Notes: generated by a model not told the origin, from the letters alone. DNA of 64,000 bases from Actinomycetota bacterium (GCA_004366385.1 ML178785.1:141828-205827), one strand, 5' to 3'. Positions 35,608-46,703 are shown, numbered from the stretch's first letter. Made by a program: numbers and translations.

Positions 35608-36249
35608 GTGAACGCCGACCGCTTCCTCGAGGAGCTCCCGCGGCTCTTCCAGGACTTCCCGCGCTCGGAGCATCCGCGCGACCGCCGCTTCCAGCCGGTG
35701 GTCGAGCAGGTGACGAACCTCGCGTCGGAGAACGTCCTCGCGCTCCTCAACCTCGCCGCCTCGCTCTTGGAGCCCGACGAGGCGTACGTCGAGATCGGCG
35801 TCTTCCACGGCGCGAGCCTGATCGCGGCGATGACGGGGAACGAGGGCCGCCGCTTCGTCGGCATCGACAGCTTCGGCTTTCGTGACGCCTCGCTCGGACA
35901 GGTGGAGCGGAACCTCGAGCGCTTCGGCCTTCCGGCGCCGGAAGTCCTCGTCGGGGACGCGTTCGAGCTCGTCCCCGGCGGCGCGCTCGACGACATGAGC
36001 ATCGGCCTCTGGTACTACGACGCCGCGCACGACTACGACTCTCAGGTCGAAGGCCTTCGGATGGCGGAGCCACACCTCGCCCCGGGCGCGCTCGTGATCG
36101 TGGACGACACCGACTGGGAGCAGGTCGAGCGCGCGCTCGACGACTACCTCGCCCGGCAGCCGCGTGCCCGCCGCCTGCTCACGATCGACGGGAAGAGCCG
36201 CGGGCAGCCGCAGTGGTGGGAGGGCGTGCAGGTGCTCGAGTGGGTGTGA
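35608..36249 (+). CDS. Class I SAM-dependent methyltransferase (Methyltransf_24 type)
   Basis: A 213-residue protein. The SAM site is YVEIGVFHGASLIAAMTGNE, followed by RFVGIDSFGFRD. The acidic strand LWYYDAAHDYDSQVEGLRMA and LVIVDDTDWEQV match the family that includes class-24 methyltransferases and cephalosporin hydroxylase-like enzymes. The GTG start lies 4 bases after the hmgA stop, so co-transcription is likely, but a functional link is unknown. Confidence 0.75.
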   Translation: MNADRFLEELPRLFQDFPRSEHPRDRRFQPVVEQVTNLASENVLALLNLAASLLEPDEAYVEIGVFHGASLIAAMTGNEGRRFVGIDSFGFRDASLGQVERNLERFGLPAPEVLVGDAFELVPGGALDDMSIGLWYYDAAHDYDSQVEGLRMAEPHLAPGALVIVDDTDWEQVERALDDYLARQPRARRLLTIDGKSRGQPQWWEGVQVLEWV

Positions 36250-36278
36250 CGTGGGGGCGGGTATGCCCGGCCCCCACG
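36250..36278. terminator. Bidirectional terminator between convergent genes
   Basis: CGTGGGGGC-GGG, loop TATG, CCCG-GCCCCCACG forms a strong 12-pair stem with one bulge right after the methyltransferase stop and just before the convergent glycosidase stop. No T-tract, as is common in high-GC actinobacteria. Confidence 0.65.
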
Positions 36279-36285
36279 GTTCGCT

Positions 36286-37716
36286 CTACTTCCTCCCGCG
36301 GATCGTGAAGGTGCGCGTGCCCTGCGTGCCGTTCCCGTCGCTCAGGGCGAAGGTCGCCCTGTACGTGGCGCCCTTCGCCACGGTGAAGCCGAGGCGCGCC
36401 GGGAGCGTGCAGTCCGAGCGGAGCGGGACCGTCTGCACGCCGCTCCTGACGACCCTGGAGCCCTGCTGCACGCGCCAGGTGATCTCGATCGGCGTGCCCG
36501 CCGCGTTGGCCTCGCAGAACTTCCGTGCCGGGACCATGACCAGCGGCGTCAGCGTCTTCGCGGGGAAGGTGTACACGGCGTTCCGCGCGTCCACCGATCT
36601 CGCGCTCGCCTGGAACCGCGCCGGCGACGGGTTCTTCGCCGCGCCGGTCTCCGTGTAGATCCCCGACTCCCACGGCTGCCCGGGGCTGTCCTGGTACACG
36701 AACCAGATGAACATGGGCACGAAGGTGAAGCGCCTGGCGATGTCGATCGCCCGCTTGATGTACGTCGCCTGCGTCGAGTAGGGGACGCCGAACGAGTCTT
36801 GCGGCCGCGTCTGGTGGCCGTACTCCGTCACCCAGATCTCCACGTTCTTGCGCTTGAACGACTTCACGAGCTCCTTCTGGAAGCGGGGGAGGGAGGCGAG
36901 CGAGACGTTCGGCCACTTCACGACCTGCGACGGGGCCGAGTTCGGGTTGAACGGGTAGGGATGGTGCGCCCACGCGTCGAACCGGAGGCGCTTGTTCGCC
37001 TTCGCCACGAGCTCGGCGAACCGGCCGGGCGAGTGCGTGTCGGAGACGCCCTTCACGCGCCTGTCCCGCCCGCGCGCGGAGGTCTCGCCGATTGCGACCT
37101 TCGCCAGCGGGTTCCCGGTCTTGACGCCTGCCACGCCGGCGGCGGCGATGCGCGCGTACGTCGCGGGCGCGACCGACTTGCCCTTCGCGTTGAACTGCGG
37201 CGTCAGGAAGGTCGTGAGGTTCGGCTCGTTCCAGATCGACCAGAAGCGGACGAACGGGATGTCCTTGTTCCTACCCGAGTAGCGGGAGGCGATCGCGCGC
37301 GCGAACGTCTGGAAGTCGGCCATGCGGGTCGGCGCGACGTTCGGCGTCTTGCCGCCGTTCGCCCAGCGCGGCGTCCCCGAGATCGTGATCATCACCTCGA
37401 GGTCGTTCGCCTGCGCGTTGCGGACGGCCTCGTCGATGTCGTCGAAGCGGTACGCGGGGTCGAAGGGGTTCGCGGGGCTCGCGGGCCGTGTCGGCGCCGT
37501 GGTGTTCCACTGCACGAGCAGCCGCATGATCGACGACCCGTTCTGGGCCGTCGAGCGGATCCGGTCCGCCCGGTCGTTCACCCACCGGAAGCTGGGATCG
37601 TCGTGGAAGCCGACCCACATCCTCTCCGCCGCGAAGGCTGCCGGCGTCACGAGCGCGGCGAGCGCGCTCAGGGCCAGGACGCACAGGGCTAGGAGAAGAT
37701 GGGTAGCTCGTCTCAC
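36286..37716 (-). CDS. Secreted clan GH-A glycoside hydrolase-like protein
   Basis: A 476-residue protein from a GTG with AAAGGAGG 5 bases upstream. A signal peptide (VRRATHLLLALCVLALSALA, cleavage after AAFA) precedes a (beta/alpha)8 domain. FWSIWNEPN carries the acid/base Glu and IWVTEYGHQ the nucleophile Glu, the GH-A clan pattern (GH39/GH5-like). The last 110 residues form an extra beta domain (VYTFPAKTLTPLVMVPARKF onward, with two Cys). The target polysaccharide is unknown. Confidence 0.78.
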   Translation of the reverse strand: MRRATHLLLALCVLALSALAALVTPAAFAAERMWVGFHDDPSFRWVNDRADRIRSTAQNGSSIMRLLVQWNTTAPTRPASPANPFDPAYRFDDIDEAVRNAQANDLEVMITISGTPRWANGGKTPNVAPTRMADFQTFARAIASRYSGRNKDIPFVRFWSIWNEPNLTTFLTPQFNAKGKSVAPATYARIAAAGVAGVKTGNPLAKVAIGETSARGRDRRVKGVSDTHSPGRFAELVAKANKRLRFDAWAHHPYPFNPNSAPSQVVKWPNVSLASLPRFQKELVKSFKRKNVEIWVTEYGHQTRPQDSFGVPYSTQATYIKRAIDIARRFTFVPMFIWFVYQDSPGQPWESGIYTETGAAKNPSPARFQASARSVDARNAVYTFPAKTLTPLVMVPARKFCEANAAGTPIEITWRVQQGSRVVRSGVQTVPLRSDCTLPARLGFTVAKGATYRATFALSDGNGTQGTRTFTIRGRK

Positions 37717-37840
37717 GGGGCCTCCTTTGACTTCGCGACGTGCACGGCGACGGATGCGGTCGAAATCGAAGTTCCCCACCGTAGCGGCTCGAATGTGTCG
37801 CGGGTGTTAGGACCTACAGGGCGTCGCGTAGACTCCGCGC

Positions 37841-38101
37841 ATGGCTTCGGTGTCGGCGTGGGAGGCGATCTTCATGCTCGTCGTCCTCAAGATCCCCGTC
37901 GTCTACCTGGCCGGCGTGGTCTGGTGGGCGATCCGCGCGGAACCGCACGCGGCCGGTGGAGCGGCCGGCGACGACCATGCCTTCGTGCCTCTGACACCGT
38001 GCGGCTGGGACGAGTGGCGGCGCTCGCGGGCGCGTGTCCGCCGGCCGATCGGGCCGCGCGGAGCCTCGGCGCGCCGTCCCCGCGTGGGAGCGCACGCGTG
38101 A
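37841..38101 (+). CDS. Small membrane protein, one helix and basic tail
   Basis: An 86-residue protein with one N-terminal membrane helix (AIFMLVVLKIPVVYLAGVVWW) and an Arg-rich C-terminus (WDEWRRSRARVRRPIGPRG). TAGACT ends 6 bases before the ATG, consistent with a leaderless mRNA. It overlaps the next membrane gene by GTGA. No family known. Confidence 0.65.
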   Translation: MASVSAWEAIFMLVVLKIPVVYLAGVVWWAIRAEPHAAGGAAGDDHAFVPLTPCGWDEWRRSRARVRRPIGPRGASARRPRVGAHA

Positions 38102-38349
38102 GCTCGGTCGCCCACCGCCAGGCGGACCGCGTGGCCGGCTACCTGTGCGCGTTCTCGCTCGTGCTCTCGGGGCTTGCGCTCGCCCGCCATCCGGGGCTTC
38201 TCGCGACGACTGCGATCGTCGTCGCGCTCGTGGCCTCCCGCATGACGCACTCCCATCGCACGCTGGCGGCGGCTGCCGTCTTCGTGGGGGCACTCGCGTT
38301 CGTCCTCGGCATGACGATCGCGATCGCGACCGACGCGCCCCTCTACTGA
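38098..38349 (+). CDS. Small membrane protein, about three helices
   Basis: An 83-residue hydrophobic protein (GYLCAFSLVLSGLALA; LLATTAIVVALVASRM; AAAVFVGALAFVLGMTIAIA). Start GTG overlaps the stop of the previous gene. It lies just before the 2-oxoglutarate dehydrogenase gene, but no functional tie is visible. Confidence 0.65.
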   Translation: MSSVAHRQADRVAGYLCAFSLVLSGLALARHPGLLATTAIVVALVASRMTHSHRTLAAAAVFVGALAFVLGMTIAIATDAPLY

Positions 38350-38384
38350 CGTCTCGCCGCGGCCGCCCTGCTACAACGAGGAAC

Positions 38385-41309
<2,925 letters not shown>

Positions 41310-41314
41310 CCCCG

Positions 41315-41470
41315 CTACGGACGCCGGCGCCGGAGGCTCATGGCGCGCGTGGCCAGCTTCGGCCCGTGGCGCCCCGCGAGGACGAGCGCCTGCCTGCGCT
41401 GCCTCGCCGGGAGGCGCCGCCACATGCGGTACACGAGCATGAACAGCCAGAACGCGCGCAGGAACGGCAC
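41315..41470 (-). CDS. Small basic protein with hydrophobic N-terminus
   Basis: A 51-residue protein (VPFLRAFWLFMLVYRMWRRL, then QALVLAGRHGPKLATRAMSL). The first 16 residues could insert in the membrane; the rest is basic and helical. The frame is open further upstream but that part is not protein-like, so the GTG at 41470 is preferred. It ends 5 bases from the sucA stop, convergent. Unknown function. Confidence 0.5.
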   Translation of the reverse strand: MPFLRAFWLFMLVYRMWRRLPARQRRQALVLAGRHGPKLATRAMSLRRRRP

Positions 41471-41541
41471 GGCGACACCATAGCCGCCGGTGCCCGGGGC
41501 TCGGATCCCGCCCTGTTCGGTAAACTCGGCCACCGTTCACC

Positions 41542-41904
41542 ATGCCGGAACTGGAAGACCACTCCGTCGACACGGACTCGCTCTTCGCAGACGCGATCCG
41601 CGACCACCTCGACCTCAAGGCCCGCAACGCAGAGCTCGACGGCGAGATGCCGCTCGAGCGCTACCTGAACGGCGATCCGCTCGAGAACCACCCGCTCTTC
41701 AAGAGCGAGGAGCAGGCGCGGATCGAGGAGACGCTGGACGGGGAGGTCCCCGCCGTCGAGCTCTCCGCCGAGCGGATGCCGTGGCCGGGCGAGGAGACTG
41801 TCGAGGACGTCGAGGGAGTCGAGGGAGCCGAGGGAGCCGAGGGCGCTGCGCTCGACGAGACGCTCTGGACGGGCCGCCCGCGGGACTTCGACTGGGGCGA
41901 CTGA
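41542..41904 (+). CDS. Acidic hypothetical protein
   Basis: A 120-residue, strongly acidic protein ([40 protein letters not shown]). The C-terminal part has a short tandem repeat ([14 protein letters not shown]) encoded by near-identical 9-base units at about 41812-41850. TAAACT lies 15 bases before the ATG. Followed 10 bases later by the aminopeptidase gene. Unknown function. Confidence 0.65.
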   Translation: MPELEDHSVDTDSLFADAIRDHLDLKARNAELDGEMPLERYLNGDPLENHPLFKSEEQARIEETLDGEVPAVELSAERMPWPGEETVEDVEGVEGAEGAEGAALDETLWTGRPRDFDWGD

Positions 41905-41914
41905 CCTCCACTCC

Positions 41915-43132
41915 GTGACCCCCGACGAGCGCCTGCGTCGCTACGCGAAGCTGGCCGTGTGCGTGGGCGCGAACGTCCAGCCGGGGCAGGACGTCGTCGT
42001 CGCGTGTCTCGTCGAGCACGCGGAGATCGCGCGTGCGGTGACGCGCGAGGCGTACCGGGCCGGTGCGAGTCACGTGCTCGTGCTCTACGGCGACCTCCAC
42101 GTCCGCCGTGCGGCGATCGAGCTCGGGCCGGAGGAGGAGCTCGGGTGGTCGCCGCCGCACCTCCTCCACCTCTACGGCGGCTGGAGCGACGGAAAGACGG
42201 CGCTCGTCGTGCTCAGCGGGAATCCCGACCCGGGGCTGCTCGCAGACCTCGATCCCGCGCTCGTCGGGCGCGCGGAGCCGAAGGAGCTTCGCAAGCTCGG
42301 GCTGAAGCACGTCGAGGCGCGAACCATCAACTGGACGATCGTGCCCGCGCCGAACGAGGGCTGGGCGGCTGAGGTCTTCGGCGAGCCCGACCTCGAGCGC
42401 CTGTGGGACGCGGTCGCGACGGCGACCCGGCTCGACGCCGACGACCCGGTCGCGGCCTGGCGCGAGCACGCCGAGAAGCTGAAGACGCGAGCCCGCGAGC
42501 TCGGGGCACGCGGATTCGACGCGTTGCGCTTCCGCGGGCCGGGCACCGACCTCACGATCGGGCTGATCCCGGGAGCGAGCTGGGAGTGCGCGAGCACCGA
42601 GACGGCGACGGGCATCCCGCACATCCCGAACATGCCGACCGAGGAGGTCTTCACGAGCCCGGACTGGCGCCGGGCCGAGGGCACGGCCCGCTCGACGGCG
42701 CCGCTCATCGCCGCCGGGACGCGCGTCGACGACCTCGAGGTCGCGTTCGAGGGCGGGAAGATCGTCGACGTGCGCGCGAGCTCCGGCGCCGACATCATCC
42801 GCCACCAGCTCTCGGTCGACGAGCAGGCGCCGTACCTCGGCGAGGTCGCTCTCGTCGACGGCGACTCGGCGGTCAAGCGGACCGGTCTCACCTTCCACGA
42901 CACGCTCTTCGACGAGAACGCGACCTGCCACATCGCGTTCGGGAGCGGATTCCCGCGCGCGCTGCCCGACGGGGACGGCCTCTCGCCGGCGGAGCGCCTG
43001 GAGCGCGGCGTGAACGTTTCGGGCGTCCACACCGACTTCATGATCGGCGGCCCCGAAGTCGAGGTGGACGGGCTGGACGCCGACGGGACGGCCACCCCGA
43101 TCCTCCGCGACGACGCCTGGCAGCTCGCCTGA
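41915..43132 (+). CDS. M29 family aminopeptidase (AmpS/PepS type)
   Basis: A 405-residue metallo-aminopeptidase. Family blocks: [20 protein letters not shown] (metal-binding Glu), [15 protein letters not shown] (Glu), [20 protein letters not shown] (His/Glu), [16 protein letters not shown] (His/Asp). N-terminal [20 protein letters not shown] is typical. M29 enzymes remove N-terminal residues and use Co/Zn. GTG start. Confidence 0.9.
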   Translation: MTPDERLRRYAKLAVCVGANVQPGQDVVVACLVEHAEIARAVTREAYRAGASHVLVLYGDLHVRRAAIELGPEEELGWSPPHLLHLYGGWSDGKTALVVLSGNPDPGLLADLDPALVGRAEPKELRKLGLKHVEARTINWTIVPAPNEGWAAEVFGEPDLERLWDAVATATRLDADDPVAAWREHAEKLKTRARELGARGFDALRFRGPGTDLTIGLIPGASWECASTETATGIPHIPNMPTEEVFTSPDWRRAEGTARSTAPLIAAGTRVDDLEVAFEGGKIVDVRASSGADIIRHQLSVDEQAPYLGEVALVDGDSAVKRTGLTFHDTLFDENATCHIAFGSGFPRALPDGDGLSPAERLERGVNVSGVHTDFMIGGPEVEVDGLDADGTATPILRDDAWQLA

Positions 43133-43219
43133 GCCGCATGCTCCACTTGTCCGTCGGGCACAACGTTGGCTCAACCATGCGGTGCCGTGGGTGGCTTCAG
43201 AAGCGTGTCAATCTTGACC

Positions 43220-43255
43220 TTGACATGCCGCGCGAATGATGTCATAGTGATGTCA
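43220..43255 (+). promoter_or_regulatory. Promoter and direct-repeat operator of the HicB-like operon
   Basis: TTGACA (43220-43225), 17 bases, CATAGT (43243-43248) is a near-consensus vegetative promoter ending 9 bases before the ATG, so the mRNA should be almost leaderless. TGATGTCA occurs twice (43237-43244 and 43248-43255), overlapping the -10 box and the start. Each copy is itself a TGA-TG-TCA half-palindrome. This is a plausible autoregulatory operator for the encoded ribbon-helix-helix protein. Confidence 0.7.
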
Positions 43256-43257
43256 CG

Positions 43258-43713
43258 ATGCAGCTGGACAGTCACATCGAAGCAATCCAGGGGGATCTCG
43301 CAGCGGCCGCAGGCCTCGGGGACGAGGCGGTCGCCCAGGCGGCGCAGCGGCTGATCGAAGCCCTCGGGACGACGCTCCACCTCCGACTCCTCGACCTCCT
43401 CGGCGAGGCGACGCTCGAGATCAGCGGCCAGCTCGTGAGTGGCCGTGTCGAGGTTCGCCTCGCCGGCCGCGAGCCCGAGCTCGTGGTCGTGTTGGAGGAG
43501 ACCCAGGACGCCGTGCAGATGGCACCCGGGGAGGAGTACTCGGGGCGCATCACGCTCCGCCTCCCGGAGTCGCTGAAGATCGCGATCGAGGCCGCGGCCG
43601 CCGAAGACGGCGTCTCGACCAACGCGTGGCTCGTGCGCACGCTCGCGCGCACAGCCGCCCCCCGCACCCACAAGCGCGGCAGGAACCGCCTTCAGGGCTA
43701 CGCCCAGGGTTGA
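43258..43713 (+). CDS. HicB-like protein with C-terminal ribbon-helix-helix domain
   Basis: A 151-residue protein. The first 90 residues are an unassigned alpha/beta domain; the C-terminal SGRITLRLPESLKIAIEAAA-AEDGVSTNAWLVRTLA region is an Arc/HicB ribbon-helix-helix DNA-binding fold. In actinobacteria this protein often precedes a DUF4097 gene, as here, rather than a HicA toxin; no HicA is present. It probably binds the TGATGTCA repeats at its own promoter. Confidence 0.78.
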   Translation: MQLDSHIEAIQGDLAAAAGLGDEAVAQAAQRLIEALGTTLHLRLLDLLGEATLEISGQLVSGRVEVRLAGREPELVVVLEETQDAVQMAPGEEYSGRITLRLPESLKIAIEAAAAEDGVSTNAWLVRTLARTAAPRTHKRGRNRLQGYAQG

Positions 43714-43739
43714 CGACCCCGGGCCGAAAGGAGATCGAC

Positions 43740-43859
43740 ATGCTGCTCACCCCCATCCCGTTCGAGTACACGAAGCTCCTCGACCCGGGCGACCGCACCC
43801 GCCGGGCGCGCAAGTCGACCACCGACCGGGTTCGCCGGGCCCGCTCGCCGAAGGTCTGA
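43740..43859 (+). CDS. 39-residue conserved-position peptide
   Basis: A short basic peptide (MLLTPIPFEYTKLLDPGDRT, then an Arg/Lys-rich tail) between the HicB-like and DUF4097 genes. AAAGGAGAT is 4-5 bases before the ATG, one of the best ribosome sites in the window, and the next gene starts 2 bases after its stop. Translation is therefore likely; function unknown. Confidence 0.6.
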   Translation: MLLTPIPFEYTKLLDPGDRTRRARKSTTDRVRRARSPKV

Positions 43860-43861
43860 CG

Positions 43862-44707
43862 ATGCAGGTCTTCGACACTCCCGGGAGCGTCTCCCTCCGG
43901 TTTCGGCTCCCGAGTGGACGCGTCGTGGTCACGACGGCCGACGAGCCGCGGACGAGCGTCGAGCTCGTCCCGCTCGGCCGTCGTGGCTCCGACGCGATCG
44001 AGAACGTCGAGGTGACTGTCGACGAGCACGCCGGCGGTCACGTGATCACGGTCGAGGAGAAGGACCGCATCCGCTGGGGCCCGCTCCGCATCACGTGGGG
44101 CGCCGACGTCGAGGTGCGCGTGACGTGCCCTCCCGGCGCCGACGTCGATCTCTCCGGCGGCTCGACCGACCTGCGGGCCGACGGCGTGCTCGGCGAAGTC
44201 GAGGCCCGCACGGCCTCGGGCGACATCCGGCTCGAGACGGTCGCGAAGAAGCTCCAGGCGAAGACCGCGAGCGGCGACCTCTCCGTCCGGGCGATCGAGG
44301 CCGGCGGCTCCGTCGCCACGGTCTCGGGCGACCTCGAAATCGGCCGCGTCGAGGGGACGCTGAGCGCCCGCGCGGTCTCCGGGGACGCGCGCGTGCGCGT
44401 CGTCCGGGCGCTGCTGACCCTCTCGACGACGTCGGGCGACGTCGAGCTCGAGTCCGTCGAGGCCGGCGACGTCCGTATCCAGTCCGTGTCCGGCGACATC
44501 CGTATCGGCGTCGGCCGCGGCACGCGCGTCTTCATCGACGCCGCCTCGGTCTCGGGTCAGCTCACCTCCGAGCTCGGCCTCGAGGACGACGAGCCGTCGT
44601 CGGAGAGTGCCGAGGCCGAGCGCGAGCCGGCTCCGGTCGTCCCGCTCCAGGTGAAGACGGTCAGCGGGGACGTTTCGGTCGTCCGCGCGACGCCCGTGTC
44701 GGCCTAA
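43862..44707 (+). CDS. DUF4097 beta-strand repeat protein
   Basis: A 281-residue protein made mainly of repeated short strands with the SGD motif (ARTASGDIRLETVA, AKTASGDLSVRAIE, ATVSGDLEIGRVEG, ARAVSGDARVRVVR, STTSGDVELESVEA, QSVSGDIRIGVGRG), predicted to form a right-handed beta-solenoid. No signal peptide. Co-transcribed with the HicB-like gene. The family is common near envelope-stress and regulator genes but its activity is unknown. Its stop shares CTAA with the convergent gene. Confidence 0.82.
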   Translation: MQVFDTPGSVSLRFRLPSGRVVVTTADEPRTSVELVPLGRRGSDAIENVEVTVDEHAGGHVITVEEKDRIRWGPLRITWGADVEVRVTCPPGADVDLSGGSTDLRADGVLGEVEARTASGDIRLETVAKKLQAKTASGDLSVRAIEAGGSVATVSGDLEIGRVEGTLSARAVSGDARVRVVRALLTLSTTSGDVELESVEAGDVRIQSVSGDIRIGVGRGTRVFIDAASVSGQLTSELGLEDDEPSSESAEAEREPAPVVPLQVKTVSGDVSVVRATPVSA

Positions 44708-45066
44708 GACGGCCTAACCGCGCGGACCAGCGCGACGACGTCGTCCACGCGGCCCTCGCGCAGCAGGTCGTACACGCGCTCGTCGCCGGTGAGCCCCCGG
44801 CGGGCGGTGAGGATCGAGAACAGCCGCCCCTCGTCGACACCCGCCTCGCGAGCCGCGCGCACGATGCGGGGGATGCTCTGGAGCGGCTCGCGGCCGTCGA
44901 ACTGCCACGGCGGATACAGCCACACGGTCGAGCCCGGCTCGCGCACGGCGAGCAACTCCCCGCCGCGGCGCAGCGCGTCGATCTTCGCGGGCTCGATCGC
45001 CAGCCGTACCGCGAGCCACGTCGCGGGCTGGCAACCCTCGTAGCGGCCCTGGGTCGAGGTCGTCAC
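44704..45066 (-). CDS. Antitoxin-like / MbcA-type domain protein (tentative)
   Basis: A 120-residue protein. IEPAKIDALRRGGELLAVRE followed by WLYPPWQFDGREPLQSIPRI resembles the Xre/MbcA/ParS toxin-binding fold in which a Y-P-x-x-Q-F motif is conserved. No RES toxin gene is adjacent, so it could be solitary. GTG start with TAGGCT ending 7 bases upstream. It lies downstream of the TlpA-like gene with 24 bases between. Confidence 0.6.
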   Translation of the reverse strand: MTTSTQGRYEGCQPATWLAVRLAIEPAKIDALRRGGELLAVREPGSTVWLYPPWQFDGREPLQSIPRIVRAAREAGVDEGRLFSILTARRGLTGDERVYDLLREGRVDDVVALVRAVRPS

Positions 45067-45090
45067 GGGTCGGAGCCTACCGCGGAGCCG

Positions 45091-45633
45091 TCACGGCAGC
45101 TGCGCGAGGAGCCCCGACCAGATCTGCTCGTCGCCGCCCCCCTGGTGCGACGCGACGATCCGGCCGTCCGCGTCCACCAGGACGAAGTGCGGCTGGTACT
45201 CGGCGCCGAGCGTCCGTGCCCGCGCACGCTCCGGGTCGAGGATCGACGGCCACGTCCAGCCGTACCGCTCGACGAAACCCTGTCCCTCTCCGAGCGAGCT
45301 GGCGACGCTCAGGCCCAGGTACTCGACCTCCGGGTGAGCCTGCTGGAACTCCGCGTAGGCGACCGCCTCGCTCTGGCAGGTGCTTCACCAGGACGACCAG
45401 ACGTTCACGAGCACCGGCCGGCCGCGGAAGTCCGCGAGCGCGAGCTCCTCGCCGTCCAGCGTCGTCCCCGCCACGGGCGGCGCTTCCGGCCGGGTCGGGT
45501 CGCCGCCCGGCTCCTCGGTCTCGACGGGAGGCGGCTCGGGCGCCGCCGGCGTCGTCTCCTGCGTGCTCCGCTCGCCTCCGCATGCGGCCACGGCGAGCGC
45601 GACGGCGGAGAGGACGAGGACGAGCGCACGCAC
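45091..45633 (-). CDS. TlpA-like lipoprotein thioredoxin with an in-frame TGA at the redox cysteine (candidate selenoprotein)
   Basis: Read through one TGA (45387-45385), this is a complete 180-residue protein. Lipoprotein signal VRALVLVLSAVALAVAAC (lipobox AVAAC), Pro/Glu linker, then a TlpA/ResA-type thioredoxin fold. TLDGEELALADFRGRPVLVN leads to VWSSW-[TGA]-STCQSEAVAYAEFQ. The fold continues with EYLGLSVASSLGEGQGFVER, WTWPSILDPERA and YQPHFVLVDADGRIVASHQG. TGA is codon 83, exactly the first Cys of CxxC; the partner Cys86 is intact. No start codon follows the TGA that could restart the second half. TACAGT ends 6 bases before the GTG. A nonsense mutation or base error would also explain it. 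Confidence 0.78.
45357..45384 (-). promoter_or_regulatory. Candidate bacterial SECIS stem-loop after the TGA
   Basis: Two alternative hairpins start right after the TGA. (A) ACC-U-GCC, loop AGAGCGA, GGC-GGU (45381-45362): six pairs with a bulged U and a G at loop position 2, like the upper stem of E. coli fdhF, but the loop is only 10 bases from the TGA. (B) AG-a-GCGA, loop GGCGG, UCGC-CU (45374-45357): six pairs, G first in the loop, 17 bases from the TGA, within the usual distance, but the bulge is A. Either is suggestive, neither decisive. Confidence 0.45.
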
Positions 45634-45676
45634 GCGTCCACTGTAGAGACGGGCGCGAACGGCCGATGGAGAGAGC

Positions 45677-46696
45677 ATGCGGCGCCTCTTCGCCTTCGCC
45701 TGCATGCTCGCCCTTGGGGCGGCCGCCGCCGGCACCGCCGGCGCGCAGTCCGGCGCGCGCTCGTGGGCCACGCCGCAGATCCGGGCCGTCGTGGATGCCG
45801 GCCTCATGGGGCCGAGCGTCGGCGCGTTCCGGCCGCAGGACCCGGTCACCGCCGGTGAGCTCGCGCCCGTTCTCGCCACCTTCGGCCTCGAGATCGCCGT
45901 CGCCGACCCCGCGCGGCCGGTCCTCCTGCGCGAGCTCGACGCGCAGCTCGTCACCGCCGCCGGGCTCCGCGAGCAGGCGCGCGTGCTCCAGCGCACCGCC
46001 TTCGACGCGGGCCTGAAGCCAACGAGGTGGCTCGGGACCGAGACCGTCGCGCGCCTGCTCGGCCTGCGCCTCAACCACACGAAGGATCGCGAGCACCTCG
46101 AGCTCCAGCTCGACCAGCCCGCGACGCGCGCCGAGGCCGCGTACTCGCTCGCGCGGCTCCTCTCCCTGACCGAGACGGAGGTCGAGAGCGTCCGTGCGCT
46201 CGCCGACTCGTTCTACCTCCCCGCGCTCACCGCCGCCCAGCGGACGCTGCTCGCGCGCGCGGCGAAGCTCGTCGGCTCGCCGTACGTGTGGGCGGGGACG
46301 TCCGAGCGCCCGCAGCGGCTCGGCGGCAAGCTCCGGCCGGGCGGCTTCGACTGCTCCGGCTTCGTCTGGCGCGTCGTCAAGCTCCAGCCGACGCCGGGCG
46401 CACGCTGGCTCACGTCGGCGCTGAAGGGCCGGACGACCTTCGAGATGAGCGGTGAGTTCCCGAAGCGGGCACGCGTGACGCGCGCTGCGCTCCAGCCGGC
46501 CGACGTCGTCTTCTTCGGCACGCGCGGCCCGCGCTCGAAGCCGAACGAGGTGGGGCACATGGGGATCTACCTCGGGAACGGCTGGATGGCGCACTCGTCC
46601 GACCGCGGCACGACGCTGACGCCGATGACCGGTTGGTACGAGACGCGCTTCGCCTGGGGGCGGAACGTCCTCGCCGAGGTCGGCCCGGCGGTCTGA
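45677..46696 (+). CDS. Secreted NlpC/P60 peptidoglycan hydrolase
   Basis: A 339-residue protein with signal peptide (LFAFACMLALGAAAAGTAGA). Two SLH-like/repeat helical modules (WATPQIRAVVDAGLMGPSVG and RTAFDAGLKPTRWLGTETVA) precede the C-terminal NlpC/P60 domain: Cys226 in GGFDCSGFVWR, His294 in EVGHMGIYLGNG, and His306. It is probably a gamma-D-Glu-diaminopimelate endopeptidase acting on the wall. ATG follows GGAGAG. It is divergent from the thioredoxin-like lipoprotein with 43 bases between, so both may serve the envelope. Confidence 0.85.
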   Translation: MRRLFAFACMLALGAAAAGTAGAQSGARSWATPQIRAVVDAGLMGPSVGAFRPQDPVTAGELAPVLATFGLEIAVADPARPVLLRELDAQLVTAAGLREQARVLQRTAFDAGLKPTRWLGTETVARLLGLRLNHTKDREHLELQLDQPATRAEAAYSLARLLSLTETEVESVRALADSFYLPALTAAQRTLLARAAKLVGSPYVWAGTSERPQRLGGKLRPGGFDCSGFVWRVVKLQPTPGARWLTSALKGRTTFEMSGEFPKRARVTRAALQPADVVFFGTRGPRSKPNEVGHMGIYLGNGWMAHSSDRGTTLTPMTGWYETRFAWGRNVLAEVGPAV

Positions 46697-46703
46697 GCGC
46701 GAC

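Noticed and set aside
43258..43859. HicAB toxin-antitoxin module
   Set aside because: The HicB-like protein has no HicA neighbour; the following genes are a 39-residue basic peptide without the HicA dsRNA-binding fold and a DUF4097 protein.
45091..45633. Two separate genes split at the TGA
   Set aside because: The second half begins within the active-site helix, has no nearby start codon or ribosome site, and lacks the first half of the thioredoxin fold.
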